Below, in pieces: positions 43,333 to 52,124 of a stretch of 64,000 nt of DNA. The position numbers and the translations under genes are program-made. Every line of letters begins with the position of its first letter. The first letter of the stretch is position 1. The stretch is from CAVVJA01 sp963801715 (GTDB lineage Bacteria > Actinomycetota > Actinomycetes > Mycobacteriales > Jatrophihabitantaceae), in the NCBI GenBank assembly GCA_963801715.1, contig CAWDGB010000001.1:1-64000 (forward strand), read 5' to 3'. The notes beneath the pieces were generated by a model. It was given only the letters and a program-made list of their open reading frames with translations, searched no databases and was not told the origin of the DNA.

Positions 43333-43749
43333 TCATCGAATATTGGCTGAAGTTGATTGATCATGGAAAAGGCCCAGAAGGCCGGTACTTACTGGGGCAC
43401 AGGCGTTGGTTGCCGCTAGCCGTCGATGGTCGTTTGTGGACCTGTTGCGGACTTCTTGCGGACTCGTCGCGGACTGCCGAAGATCCACTTCCGATGCGCG
43501 CTCGACGAAGGTCAGATCGTCGACCAACCGCACCAGGATGCGGGCCAGCCGCAGCGCCTCACCACGGCTCAGACTGACCCGCTGCACTGGCTGCTGGCTG
43601 TCGATAGGCCACGTCCCCACCACCACGCGGGCCGGTGCCGGCGCTGCGGCCTCGCGCGGTTTACCGAGCAGACGGGCGCGCTGGGTGGTCGGAGCGCGAC
43701 GCGGCGATATCCTGCTTGTGCTTAACCGAAGCCGGACTTCGGCTGGCAC
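43333..43749 (-). CDS. Hypothetical element protein
   Basis: The minus strand has a coding-like stretch in the middle of this frame: ARVVVGTWPIDSQQPVQRVS and LSRGEALRLARILVRLVDDL. Short proteins of this kind occur in actinobacterial integrative elements and phages, without known function. The exact start is unclear (GTG codons within the RVVVG segment are alternatives), and the last third overlaps the left set of GCGGACT repeats. Confidence 0.35.
   Translation of the reverse strand: MPAEVRLRLSTSRISPRRAPTTQRARLLGKPREAAAPAPARVVVGTWPIDSQQPVQRVSLSRGEALRLARILVRLVDDLTFVERASEVDLRQSATSPQEVRNRSTNDHRRLAATNACAPVSTGLLGLFHDQSTSANIR
43447..43475 (+). repeat. Left arm-type repeats, GCGGACT x3
   Basis: GCGGACT at 43447-43453, 43458-43464 and 43469-43475, exactly 11 bp apart, 125 bp inside the left core repeat. 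The first 19 bases, GCGGACTTCTTGCGGACTC, are identical to those of the right set at 52026. Same orientation as the right set. In the circular form they would flank the attP core on both sides, as integrase arm sites do. Confidence 0.7.
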
Positions 43750-43990
43750 CTCAGGCAGCGCCTAAAGTTTCGCCATTGAGAGGCAGTCGGTGGCGAAGGT
43801 GTCTGCCGCGATTTCCAGGCCGCTACGGTGCCCTGCCATCGTGCCCGCTTCACGCGGGCCGGCACGACATATAGATACTCGACGATCGACATCACCAGCC
43901 GTGACAGCTCGTCGGCCTCCTGCCGGGAAATCGGCTCAAGTTCATCGGAATGCGCCCCTACCGCGTAATCACCAAGATCAGAGTGGGCAC
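43722..43990 (-). CDS. Possible small element protein
   Basis: The frame contains ELEPISRQEADELSRLVMSI and VEYLYVVPARVKRARWQG, which reads like a real helical protein. No family is recognised and no start codon with a ribosome binding site can be pointed to; the frame is open further upstream into the winged-helix gene. It ends 28 bases inside the next small frame. Weak call. Confidence 0.3.
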
Positions 43991-44037
43991 AAAATTGGGC
44001 ACCGATTTCGGCGCGCCTTCGCGTCTGACGCTCGAAC

Positions 44038-44496
44038 CTACCAAGTTGAGCCGGGCGGCGGACCCAACTGCCGGCACTCGTGCGCGGCCCACCGCTGGGG
44101 CAGCGCGACCAGCGAGCCGACCTTGGGCATGCCGGCGCGGTACATCCGGACATCACGCGACGCTGTCTCGCTGTGCGACGCGTAGCCGTCGGGGTAGCGC
44201 TCACCGGAGTGGATGACGACTATCTCGGAGCCCTCGGGCACCGTCTGCCACGGGGACTCGCCCTCGACCTGCCAGCGCCCGACGTTCGGGGTCGTGCCGA
44301 TGCGCTCGTGCCGGCAGACCACGACCAGCCCGCGGGACTCCAGCGCGTCCAGAGCATGCCGCACCTGCCGCGCGGAGCGTCCGGTCCGCTCGACGAGCTG
44401 GGCGACCGTGAGCGCCCACACTTCCGCGCCCTCGCCCATCGTCTCCTCCAGCGAGGTCAGGATGGCGCGCTGGAGGAGTCCGAGTCCGCGCCCCAC
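44038..44496 (-). CDS. Winged-helix DNA-binding protein of the element
   Basis: A 152-residue protein. The first half is a winged helix: LLQRAILTSLEETM, then ALTVAQLVERTGRSARQVRH (helix-turn-helix) and ALDALESRGLVVVCRHER (third helix and wing). The second half, VPEGSEIVVIHSGERYPDGY, is unassigned. The GTG at 44496 follows TTAGG. Similar proteins sit next to replication or integration genes in actinobacterial elements and could be regulators of excision or copy control. It lies beside the relic integrase. Confidence 0.6.
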   Translation of the reverse strand: MGRGLGLLQRAILTSLEETMGEGAEVWALTVAQLVERTGRSARQVRHALDALESRGLVVVCRHERIGTTPNVGRWQVEGESPWQTVPEGSEIVVIHSGERYPDGYASHSETASRDVRMYRAGMPKVGSLVALPQRWAAHECRQLGPPPGSTW

Positions 44497-44597
44497 GCGC
44501 CTAACTGTACTGCGCTCGAGTGGCCGAACGGTACACTTAGCCCTTACCGCCGAGCACGCCTGACAGGGTGCGCCCGGCGGACGCCATCGCTACCGGG

Positions 44598-44985
44598 TCA
44601 GGGTGCGAGTAGATCGGCTCTCATGATCGTTTCGTCGTGGCCATGCCACGCCGCCACCACGTCATCGCTGACACCCGCGGCGCCAAGCGCCGTCACGCTG
44701 CTATGGCAAGCGCTGTGCGAGGTGACCACGGGCCCGCCTCCCGTCTGGCAGTGCGTCCGCCCCATGTCCGACCAGCGCTCGCGACGTTGCGGCGTGCCGT
44801 TCTCATCGACCGCGAGGAATCCCGATCCGATGTGTTCGAATCCGAGCGCCGCGCCTTTGCTCCGCTCTGAAAGTCGAGACCAGCGCCACCACGTCACCGC
44901 TGTCGCGCACAGTCGTCGACAACCGCGCTCTCTTGCTGGCCCTCGTGTTCGCGCTTGTCTCATTGCTCCGCCACAAAAGGGGCAC
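44598..44985 (-). pseudogene. Relic C-terminus of an older tyrosine recombinase
   Basis: The last 80 residues read GFEHIGSGFLAVDENGTP, RWSDMGRTHCQT, then VVTSHSACHSSVTALGAAGV and AAWHGHDETIMRADLLAP. This matches the end of phage-type integrases (HSARHSSVTALRAAGVP, WHGHxxxxxxxxY), but the HxxR arginine is cysteine and the nucleophilic tyrosine is gone. A second frame (about 44985-44850) supplies the preceding part with RASKRARLSTTVRDSGDVVA. Frameshifted, and with two catalytic residues lost, it cannot work. It differs from the integrase at 50964 and must come from a previous insertion. Confidence 0.65.
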
Positions 44986-45149
44986 TCTGTAAGCGAACCA
45001 ATTTGTTTAGCGCGGCAGGTCTATCGAGGGCGGGAAGAACCTATAGAACCTTGTCCCGCCTCTGCCTGCTCATATCAACAGGCTGAAGTCGGCGGCAACA
45101 AGAAAGCCGGCAGCACATGGTCGGCCACTTGTACAGGTCCGTAAATCAG

Positions 45150-45350
45150 TCGCAGGCAAACAAACCGCGCCAGCGCCAGCAAACCCCGGCCGGGCGAGCA
45201 ACGCTACGCGAGCGCACCAAGGTCGAGCACGCCTTCGCCCCCGTCGGGCACTGGCAAGGCCGCCGCGCCTGCTACCGCGGCAACCGCAAGAACCCGTTCG
45301 ACCTACGGGCGCCGTGGTCCACAACCTCCACGTCATCGCCCGCTAGCCCA
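45150..45350 (+). pseudogene. Relic C-terminus of an IS transposase (DDE type)
   Basis: The plus strand reads GRATLRERTKVEHAFAPVG, HWQGRRACYRGNRKNPFDLR, and after a frameshift AVVHNLHVIAR and a stop at 45346. This is the C-terminal end of a DDE transposase, in which 'ER.KVEH..A..G.WQGRRARYRG.RKN.FDLRR.A.VHNL' is characteristic, including the last catalytic glutamate in KVEH. Upstream parts are missing and no inverted repeats could be found. I cannot assign the IS family with certainty. Confidence 0.6.
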
Positions 45351-45531
45351 CCGCCGACGACTACCAGCTGGCTGTCTGACGACTACTTGACCGGCGCTCT
45401 AAACAGCCTGTCACGCCGTCCTACGCGCTAGCCGGACGTTTGACTGGTCAATGGTCTTCCTCGCGGCCGGGCCGAATAGTGCGGCGCTGCGTCGTTGGCC
45501 GGCACTAGCCGCGGAGGGTTGCGGGCACCGT

Positions 45532-47241
45532 TTACTGATCGCTTACCCCTTCTGCGGCGTGGAAGGCCTCGAGTGCCTCGCCGGGGGTGTCGTAGTAGGC
45601 GTTGGGGCCGAGGGCTGCGCTGATGCCGTAGCGGTCGAGCTGCTTGCGCACCGGGCCGAGGACTGTGGTAACGACGAAGCGGACGTGGCGTTGGTGAACG
45701 TGTTCGATGATCCTGGTGAGGACCGCGGATGCGGTGTAGTCGATGTCTCCGATCGCTGCGCAGTCGAGAACGATCCATCGCAGCGGGCCGCCGTGGCCGA
45801 CCAGGGCGGTGACGTCGTCGAGGAGCCTGGAAGCGTTGGCGTAGTAGAGGCTGGTGCCGAACCGGTAGACGACCAGCCCTGCCTCGGTGCGGGCGCCGGG
45901 CGCTACCGGGGCAGCCTGCCAGTGCCCGGCCGGTGACTTGACTAGGACGCCGTTGCGTGGGTTGTAGCTGTGGCGCAGGTGGTCGATGACCGAGGCGATG
46001 ACGGCGAGCAGGATGCCGTACTCGACGCCCAGCACCACCACCGCGGCCGTCGTGAGCAGGGCAACGGCGAACTCGTGGCGCCGGGCGGCCAGGATGCGCC
46101 GCATCCCGCTGACATCGATGAGTCCGATCGCAATGAGGAAAACCACCGCCGCCAGCGCGGCCTCCGGCAGGTAGGCGAGCGGCCCGGTGAGCAGCAAAAG
46201 GACAATGAGAACCACCGCGGCGGTGGTGAGCTGGGCCAGCTGGCTGCGCCCGCCCGCGCTGTCGACGATCTGCACCTTGGTCGGGCTACCGTTGACGACG
46301 AACGTACCGGACAACGCGGCGACAGTATTGGCTGCGCCCAAGCCGACCAGGTCGGTGTCTTCGCTGAACGCCTCCTCATACTTCACGGCGTAGGCACGCG
46401 AGGTGGCCGCGCTCTGTGCCAGGATGACCACGAACATCGCTGCCGCGGCGCCGAGCAACGCGGCGGCGTCCTGCCCGCCCAGGGCCGGCAGCCCCAGGCT
46501 CGGAAGCCCGCGCGGGACCGGCCCGACCACGGCCACGCCGTGGCTGGCCAGATCCGCGGCCCGGCTCACGCCGATCGCGATGATCACCGCGATCAGCGGC
46601 CCCGGGATCCTGCGTGCAATCTTGCGTGCCGCAAGCACGACCAGGATGACCCCGGCCGACACTGCCACGTCTGCCGCTTTTATGTGCGGGAGCGCGCGCA
46701 CCGTGTCCACGAGCCTGGCCGGGGTCTGCTTGCCCGCCGCGGTTATCCCGAGCATGTCAGGCAGCTGGCCGGCAGCCACCTGAATACCGACGCCAGTGAG
46801 GAACCCGACCAGCACGGTGCGGGAAAGGAAATTCGCCAGGAACCCTAGCCTGGCCAGCCGGGCAAGCAGCAGCATCGCCCCGGCCAGCAGGGCCGCGAGC
46901 CCGGCCAGCCGGACGTATCGCTCCGAACCGGCCACCGCGAGACCGGTAAGCGCAGCGGCGAGTATGACCGCAGTAGCGGAATCCGCGGCCACCACGAGGT
47001 GACGCGACGACCCCAGGATCGCGAACACGGCCATCGGCAGCAGCATCGTGTACAGGCCGGTCACCACCGGCATCCCGGCGATCTTCGCGTACCCGAGAAC
47101 CTCGGGAATGCCCAAGGCAGCCAGCGTCATGCCAGCGAGCACGTCCGCGGGTACCTGGGACCGGTCGATCGGCAGCAACCCCCGCATCGCGGGCAGCGCC
47201 CGCAGCCAGCCTTGCTGGCGCCCCCCACGCGAGCCCGGCAC
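45532..47241 (-). CDS. SulP/SLC26-family anion permease with STAS domain
   Basis: A 569-residue inner-membrane transporter with 10-14 hydrophobic segments. The opening ADVLAGMTLAALGIPEVLGY and ILGSSRHLVVAADSATAVIL are the SulP signature regions; NTVAALSGTFVVNGSPTKVQ is the second half of the fold. The C-terminal STAS domain (residues about 455-560) includes LRWIVLDCAAIGDIDYTAS. Such proteins carry sulfate, bicarbonate or other anions, coupled to H+ or Na+. No carbonic anhydrase or sulfate assimilation gene is nearby, so the substrate is open. It is intact inside the element. The start is taken as the ATG at 47241. Confidence 0.88.
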   Translation of the reverse strand: MPGSRGGRQQGWLRALPAMRGLLPIDRSQVPADVLAGMTLAALGIPEVLGYAKIAGMPVVTGLYTMLLPMAVFAILGSSRHLVVAADSATAVILAAALTGLAVAGSERYVRLAGLAALLAGAMLLLARLARLGFLANFLSRTVLVGFLTGVGIQVAAGQLPDMLGITAAGKQTPARLVDTVRALPHIKAADVAVSAGVILVVLAARKIARRIPGPLIAVIIAIGVSRAADLASHGVAVVGPVPRGLPSLGLPALGGQDAAALLGAAAAMFVVILAQSAATSRAYAVKYEEAFSEDTDLVGLGAANTVAALSGTFVVNGSPTKVQIVDSAGGRSQLAQLTTAAVVLIVLLLLTGPLAYLPEAALAAVVFLIAIGLIDVSGMRRILAARRHEFAVALLTTAAVVVLGVEYGILLAVIASVIDHLRHSYNPRNGVLVKSPAGHWQAAPVAPGARTEAGLVVYRFGTSLYYANASRLLDDVTALVGHGGPLRWIVLDCAAIGDIDYTASAVLTRIIEHVHQRHVRFVVTTVLGPVRKQLDRYGISAALGPNAYYDTPGEALEAFHAAEGVSDQ

Positions 47242-47348
47242 GTCTCACCACCGCCCGTTCCCTGCGGTTTCGGATTCGTTCATCATCCCGCCGCCAGGCG
47301 TTTCGTGCGGTGACAGCAGCCCGCGGATCCTGCCCGCCGCCCGCCTCC

Positions 47349-47483
47349 ATGACGGTGGAACCGTGGAGGCCGACACCGTCGAAGGAGCTGGGGGAACTCC
47401 TCCGCAACGACTACCCGAGCGGCCTCGCCGCGCCGAACTCGAAGATCATCGGACCGTACGACCCGATGCGATCCGCAGCCTGA
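47349..47483 (+). CDS. Possible 44-residue protein
   Basis: A short open frame reading MTVEPWRPTPSKELGELLRN and DYPSGLAAPNSKIIGPYDPM. Its composition is protein-like and unlike the neighbouring shadows. No ribosome binding site stands out and no family is known to me. It may be a real small protein or the end of a lost gene; it starts 107 bp from the divergent SulP gene. Confidence 0.3.
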   Translation: MTVEPWRPTPSKELGELLRNDYPSGLAAPNSKIIGPYDPMRSAA

Positions 47484-47589
47484 AGGACGAGGTCGGTTTG
47501 GCCTCGGTCTGTTGATGGGCGTCGTGCGCCGAGGGGTTTGTTGGAGGTCATCGGATGGGTGGGTCGGTTCGGCTGCGGGTTCTATCGGG

Positions 47590-48036
47590 TGGCAGCTCGT
47601 CTGGACTCGCCCCGCCATCAGACCTTGCGCGCGGCAATCGATTGGAGCTACGCGCTGCTCGGCGACCAGGAAAGTCCGTCCTGCAGCTCCGCCTGGCAGA
47701 CCGACATCACCGAGGCGCATATCGAGGGACCGATTGAACCGGGCGTCTCTTTCAGCTTGGAGCAGTTTCGGCTTCCCCGTGACCTCCACCGTGTACGAGG
47801 TGACTGACCACGAGCGCGTGCTGTGGGGCGGGACCGCCAGCGGCATTACCGGTATTCACGAATGGATCTTCGAGGCGCCCGCACCCGGCGTGCATGTCGT
47901 CACTAACGAGTCCTTCAGCGGAGACCCCGTCGACGCGGACCGGGAGAACATGCAACAGATGCTGGACGCGTCGCTTGTGGCCTGGCTGACTCATCTGAAG
48001 CGTGCGGCTGAAGACGATCCGGGCAAGGCCCTGTAG
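47590..48036 (+). pseudogene. Mosaic remnant: ATPase-regulator fragment joined to SRPBCC domain
   Basis: The first part reads DSPRHQTLRAAIDWSYALLG, which is the 'RQQTLRATIDWSYxLL' end of the NB-ARC-like ATPase of LuxR/AfsR-type regulators. It runs straight into WQTDITEAHIEGPIEPGVSF, the second strand of an SRPBCC (START-like) lipid-binding protein; after a frameshift near 47757 this continues TSTVYEVTDHERVLWGGTAS and GIHEWIFEAPAPGVHVVTNE to the stop at 48036. The N-terminal strand of the SRPBCC fold is missing. So two unrelated gene fragments were joined by deletion, with a later indel. Confidence 0.6.
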
Positions 48037-48193
48037 GGCGTGGTCGTCAACGCACGCTAGTGCCCCCGGCGGGCGCGCATCCCGTAACGAGACGGCCAGC
48101 GAAGCGAGCCTGTGATTGGCAGCGGACCGCTCCGGTTGCGGCGCAGCGACCGCCGTCCCGACCTTCAGCCAGCCGAGACGGGCCGTGCTGCTA

Positions 48194-48949
48194 TTAGACG
48201 ATGAATAGTGCGGTCGCGAGGAACTGGCAGGTGGCGGCGGCGCAGACGAAGCCGTGGAAGACCTCGTGATATCCGAACACAGTCGGGATGGGGTCTGGGC
48301 GGCGGCGGTAGTAGACGAGCGCGCCGACGGTGTACAGCACACCGCCGGTGGTCAGCAGCACCACCGGTTCCGCCCCGAAGCGGATCCATACGGCGGGCAG
48401 CGCGAGCCCGGCCATCCAGCCGAGCCCGAGGTAGATGCCGCCGACCAGCCGTGGTGGGGCATTCAACCAGAACACGCGGCAGGCCGCGGCGGTCAGGGCG
48501 AGCGCCCACAGCACGGACAGCCCGGTCACGCCGGTGCGGCCGGTGACGGCGAGCAGGAAGGCGGGCGTCGCGGAGCCGGCGATGAGCAGCAGGATCATCA
48601 CCTGGTCGGCGCGTTGCAGCCTGCGCCGGACCACCGGCCGCCACCTGCCGCGATGGTAGAGCGCGCTGACCCCGAACAGTCCGCTGAGGGTGGCGGCGTA
48701 GATCGCCGCGGCGAAGGTCTCCGTCGCACCATGCGCGGCCGCGATCAGCACCGTGCCCACGACGAGCGATATCGCAAAGAACAGCAGGTGCGTCCACCCG
48801 CGCAGCGTCGGCGCGGTGTAGTACACATTCCGGTCCCGGTCATACAACGGCACGCCAGTCGCCAGGCCACCCGCACTCGACCCGGCCTTGTCCGTCGAGG
48901 CGGCCGGACTACCCAACGTCGCCCCACGGAACCGACCGACAGCCTGCAA
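48194..48949 (-). CDS. Hemolysin III / PAQR-family membrane protein
   Basis: A 251-residue protein with a hydrophilic N-terminus of 45 residues and seven hydrophobic helices. Family motifs are SALYHRGRW after the second helix, DQVMILLLIAGSATPAFLL and the C-terminal GYHEVFHGFVCAAATC, where the histidines are the conserved metal ligands of the PAQR fold. Despite the name, these proteins are not proven haemolysins; they are seven-helix membrane proteins, possibly ceramidase-like or involved in membrane homeostasis. It is intact, within the integrative element, convergent to the SRPBCC remnant and divergent from the CorA-type gene. Confidence 0.85.
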   Translation of the reverse strand: MQAVGRFRGATLGSPAASTDKAGSSAGGLATGVPLYDRDRNVYYTAPTLRGWTHLLFFAISLVVGTVLIAAAHGATETFAAAIYAATLSGLFGVSALYHRGRWRPVVRRRLQRADQVMILLLIAGSATPAFLLAVTGRTGVTGLSVLWALALTAAACRVFWLNAPPRLVGGIYLGLGWMAGLALPAVWIRFGAEPVVLLTTGGVLYTVGALVYYRRRPDPIPTVFGYHEVFHGFVCAAATCQFLATALFIV

Positions 48950-49316
48950 CCGCGGAGCGCGCCAGCGTCCTCACCCGTCACACCTTAAAGAGCCGGACAG
49001 GCGGCTGCAGCGCCTACCCCGACCCGAAGCGCCCCCGCGACCCACCGGCGAACCCCAGCGACGGCAATGGGTAACCCCCACCGAGTCGGCAGGGTCCGAC
49101 TCGGATAAATGGCAGCACCTTGGCCGGAGTTGGTACCCAACGTCCAGAGTCGCGACCGAGCGCAAGAGCGATCGGCAGTTGTTCGCTTTATAAGTACCGC
49201 TGAGAGTTTGAGGGGGCGAGGGTGTCGGCTTCATGAGAAAGGGGACGGAACGGCCGACCGCGAGCAGACTGGTCGTAGCGATGGAACGGTCTGCTGATAG
49301 CGGAAGGGCGGTAATC

Positions 49317-50345
49317 ATGGACGTGTACCTCATATCGCCCAACGGCCTGGAGGTCCATGCAGCGGACGAGTTGAGTCAGCTGCTGGACAAGCCGGATGCG
49401 TTGATCTGGGTGGACATTGGGCGGTGCACCGGGCAGGACACCGGGGTGCTCTCGGAGGTATTCGGGTTCCATGAGATCGCGGTGCGCGACTGCGTGGAAC
49501 GCAATCACGTCTCGAAGATCCACGTGTATGACGATCACGTGTTCACCGTGCTGCACGCGCCCGAGATAGGCACCGGCGGTCACGTGCATTACGTCGAACT
49601 GGATCAGTTCCTCGGCCGCAACTACCTGGTCACGGTGCACGGACCGCTCAACCCGGCGGTCAACCCCGAGGTCGCGTTCCTGGACACCCGAGCCGTGTTG
49701 CAGCGGCTGCACAGCGGTCATCTGCAGGTGCGCTCGCCGTTCGAATTGTCCTCGGCGATCATCGCCTCGCTCACCCGCCGCGAGATCGAACTCATCGCCG
49801 GCCTGGCCAAGGAGTCCGGCCGTCTGGAACAGCGGGTCACGCTGGCCGAGGTGACCGACGACCCCGAGCAGTTCCTCGAAGAACTGTTCAAGGTCTGGTA
49901 CGAGCTGCTCGCGATCCGCACCATCGCCGTGCACAGCACCGCAACCTACGATCGGATGGCCAAGCTGGCCCGGTCCCTGCCGGAGGCCGAGAAGCCGCTG
50001 GTCGCCGACATCGCCGACCGCTTCGAGCAGGTGAGCAGCATGGCCGACGGGCAACGAGAATTCCTACACGGAGTCATCGAGTTCTTCCAAACCCGCACCA
50101 GCACCCACATGACCCTCGCCGCCGAGGAGCTCGCCGCGGTGGCCGTTCAACAGAACGACGACATGCGCAAGATCACCGCCTGGGTGGCGATAGTGGCCGT
50201 GCCCACCGCCGTCACCGGCTTCTTCGGCCAGAATGTGCCCTACCCCGGCTTCGGCGAAACCTCAGGCTTCGTGGTCTCCATTCTGATCATGCTGATCATC
50301 GCCGTCAGCCTGTACATCGTGTTCAAACGCAAGAAATGGCTTTGA
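49317..50345 (+). CDS. corA: CorA-family divalent cation channel
   Basis: A 342-residue protein with a large soluble N-terminal domain, a long helix (residues about 200-290), and two C-terminal transmembrane helices: ITAWVAIVAVPTAVTGFFGQ and VVSILIMLIIAVSLYIVFKR. Between them the pore motif is GQN (FFGQNVPYPGF) in place of the canonical GMN. The sequence ends with the basic KRKKWL. The expected role is Mg2+ (or Co2+/Ni2+/Zn2+) transport; the GxN change may alter selectivity. The ATG at 49317 has GGAAGGGCGG ahead, preferred to an earlier ATG at 49233. Intact and carried by the element, so a second, chromosomal CorA probably exists elsewhere. Confidence 0.88.
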   Translation: MDVYLISPNGLEVHAADELSQLLDKPDALIWVDIGRCTGQDTGVLSEVFGFHEIAVRDCVERNHVSKIHVYDDHVFTVLHAPEIGTGGHVHYVELDQFLGRNYLVTVHGPLNPAVNPEVAFLDTRAVLQRLHSGHLQVRSPFELSSAIIASLTRREIELIAGLAKESGRLEQRVTLAEVTDDPEQFLEELFKVWYELLAIRTIAVHSTATYDRMAKLARSLPEAEKPLVADIADRFEQVSSMADGQREFLHGVIEFFQTRTSTHMTLAAEELAAVAVQQNDDMRKITAWVAIVAVPTAVTGFFGQNVPYPGFGETSGFVVSILIMLIIAVSLYIVFKRKKWL

Positions 50346-50963
50346 GTCCACGCCTGCAGACCCCGGCGATACAGACCGCTCAACCCCAGCGCCTGGTGAC
50401 CGCCATCTCCCAACGCTGCGACCTGGCACAGTGAGCGTGGCCCAGTAGGCGAGGATCGCCCCTTACGGGACGACCGACGCCGGCTACGGGCCGCGCACGA
50501 CAACCGCCGGCCAGCGTCCGCCGGCCACACATAACGACGCCGTCGCGGACCTGCGGCAATCACTTTCCTGATCGGAGTTATGCATGAGTCATTCGGCAGC
50601 AGTCTCGGAGGTCGGAGCCGTCGAGCGAGAGATGGTCACGATGACGCACTTGATCTTCATGGGTACACAACGGGTACACACGAGCCTCGCAAGCGGCCGA
50701 TCAGGACCAACGCTGACAGTCACACGGAGCCCGTGAATTCGGGACTCCCGTTGATTGCCAACGCCGATCAACGACCGATGATGCGCCCTCCGGAGGCGGG
50801 CCGGGGCATGCGGACTTCTCACGCGGCATCCTCGTCAGGGGTCGAGCCTACGATCTATCGAGCGCGGTCCTGCCGTCGGAAAGCGTCGACCCATCCGCAG
50901 GCGGGTGAGAGATCCGAGAATCACGACAGACGGACTGAGATTCGAGCGGGCTCAGGTGATCAC
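50346..50963. other. Stretch between the cation channel and integrase genes
   Basis: No gene I can support. A short frame from 50583 (MSHSAAVSEVGAVEREMVTM) lacks a family match. The stretch contains the GGGTACACA pair at 50661-50680 and the promoter and ribosome binding site of the integrase. In actinobacterial elements a short excisionase gene is often found here; none is visible, so the element may lack one. Confidence 0.4.
50661..50680 (+). repeat. GGGTACACA direct repeat, 11-bp period
   Basis: GGGTACACA at 50661-50669 and again at 50672-50680. The period of 11 bp equals that of the GCGGACT repeats at both ends of the element. It could be a regulator or excisionase site upstream of the integrase. 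Only two copies, so chance is not excluded. Confidence 0.4.
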
Positions 50964-52108
50964 ATGGCCAACATCCAGAAGCGTCCCAACGGCACGTGGC
51001 GAGCGCGGTACCGCGACAGCGCCGGCAAGGAACACGCCCGCCATTTCGCGCGGAGGGTCGATGCGCAGGCGTGGCTCGACGGTGTGACAACGGCCGTGCA
51101 GACAGGCGCCTACGTCGATCCGGTGCGCGCCCGAAAGACGGTCGGCGAACTGTCCGAGCAGTGGCTCGTCGGCAAGGTGACCTCAAGCCCTCGACACAGG
51201 CGTTGTACGAGTCGATCATCAGCGCCCACATTCTCCCGCGCTGGCGCGAGGTTCCGCTCACCCGCGTCGAGCACGGCGATGTCCAGATGTGGGTCGCTGG
51301 ACTCGTGGCGTCAGGCCGGTCACCGAGTCACGTCCGGGACCTCGTCGGCGTCTTGTCGGGAGTTCTCGGGCTCGCCGTGCGTGACAGGCGGCTGCCGTCG
51401 AACCCGGCACTCGGCGTGGACCTTCCCCGCAGGACGAAACGCCGACGCAGATACCTGACAGCAAGTGAGGTGGAGACTCTTGCCGAAGCAGCGGGTTCCG
51501 ATGGCCGATTGGCCGTTCTCGTCCTTGCCTACTGCGGACTGCGATGGTGCGAGCTGGCCGCCCTTCGCGTGAGCAGCATCGACTTCCTGCGTCGGCGACT
51601 GGTCGTCGCCGAGGCGATGATCGAGGTGCACGGCCATCTCGTCTGGGGCACGCCGAAGTCGCATGAGGCGCGTTCGGTCCCGATCCCTCGCGTCCTGATC
51701 GACGACCTGGCCGCGCAGGTCGAGGGCAAGCATCGTAACGATCTTGCGTTCACCACCGCCAAGGGCGCGCCGCTTCGCAATCGCAACGCGCGCCGCTCGT
51801 GGTTCGACGATGCCGCCACCGCAATCGGTGAGCCGGGCCTCACCCCGCACGAGCTGCGGCATACCGCCGCTTCCCTCGCGGTCAGCGCCGGCGCAAATGT
51901 GAAGGCGGTCCAAGCGATGCTAGGTCACGCGTCTGCGGCCATGACTCTCGACACGTACGCCGACCTTTTCGACGACGATCTGGACGCTGTGGCCGACCGA
52001 TTGGACGAGGTCGTTCGCACCGCGCGCGGACTTCTTGCGGACTCCATGCGGACTAAGGGCCGTATCGCGACCTTGCCGACTACGGCTGAACTGCCTACAG
52101 CCCAGTAG
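50964..52108 (+). pseudogene. Tyrosine recombinase (integrase) of the tRNA-Val element, one frameshift
   Basis: A phage-type integrase of about 380 residues. The N-terminal arm-binding domain starts MANIQKRPNGTWRARYRDSA. At about 51178, after EQWLVGK, one base is missing; the second frame continues GDLKPSTQALYESIISAHIL (core-binding domain). The catalytic domain is complete: arginine in CGLRWCELAALRV, lysine region TPKSHEARSVPI, HELRHTAASLA (HxxR), LGHASAAMTLDTYADLF (histidine and nucleophilic tyrosine). It reads towards the tRNA gene, and its last 30 codons contain the right arm repeats. One indel decides between active and dead; it may be a sequencing error. Confidence 0.85.
52026..52054 (+). 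repeat. Right arm-type repeats, GCGGACT x3
   Basis: GCGGACT at 52026-52032, 52037-52043 and 52048-52054, exactly 11 bp apart, 70 bp inside the right core repeat and within the 3' end of the integrase coding region. Same orientation, spacing and 19-base leading sequence as the left set at 43447. Confidence 0.7.
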
Positions 52109-52124
52109 AAATGGGCCCACAGAG

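Noticed and set aside
49196..49316. A magnesium riboswitch upstream of the CorA-type gene
   Set aside because: No paired elements matching known Mg2+ leaders could be traced by eye in this short leader.
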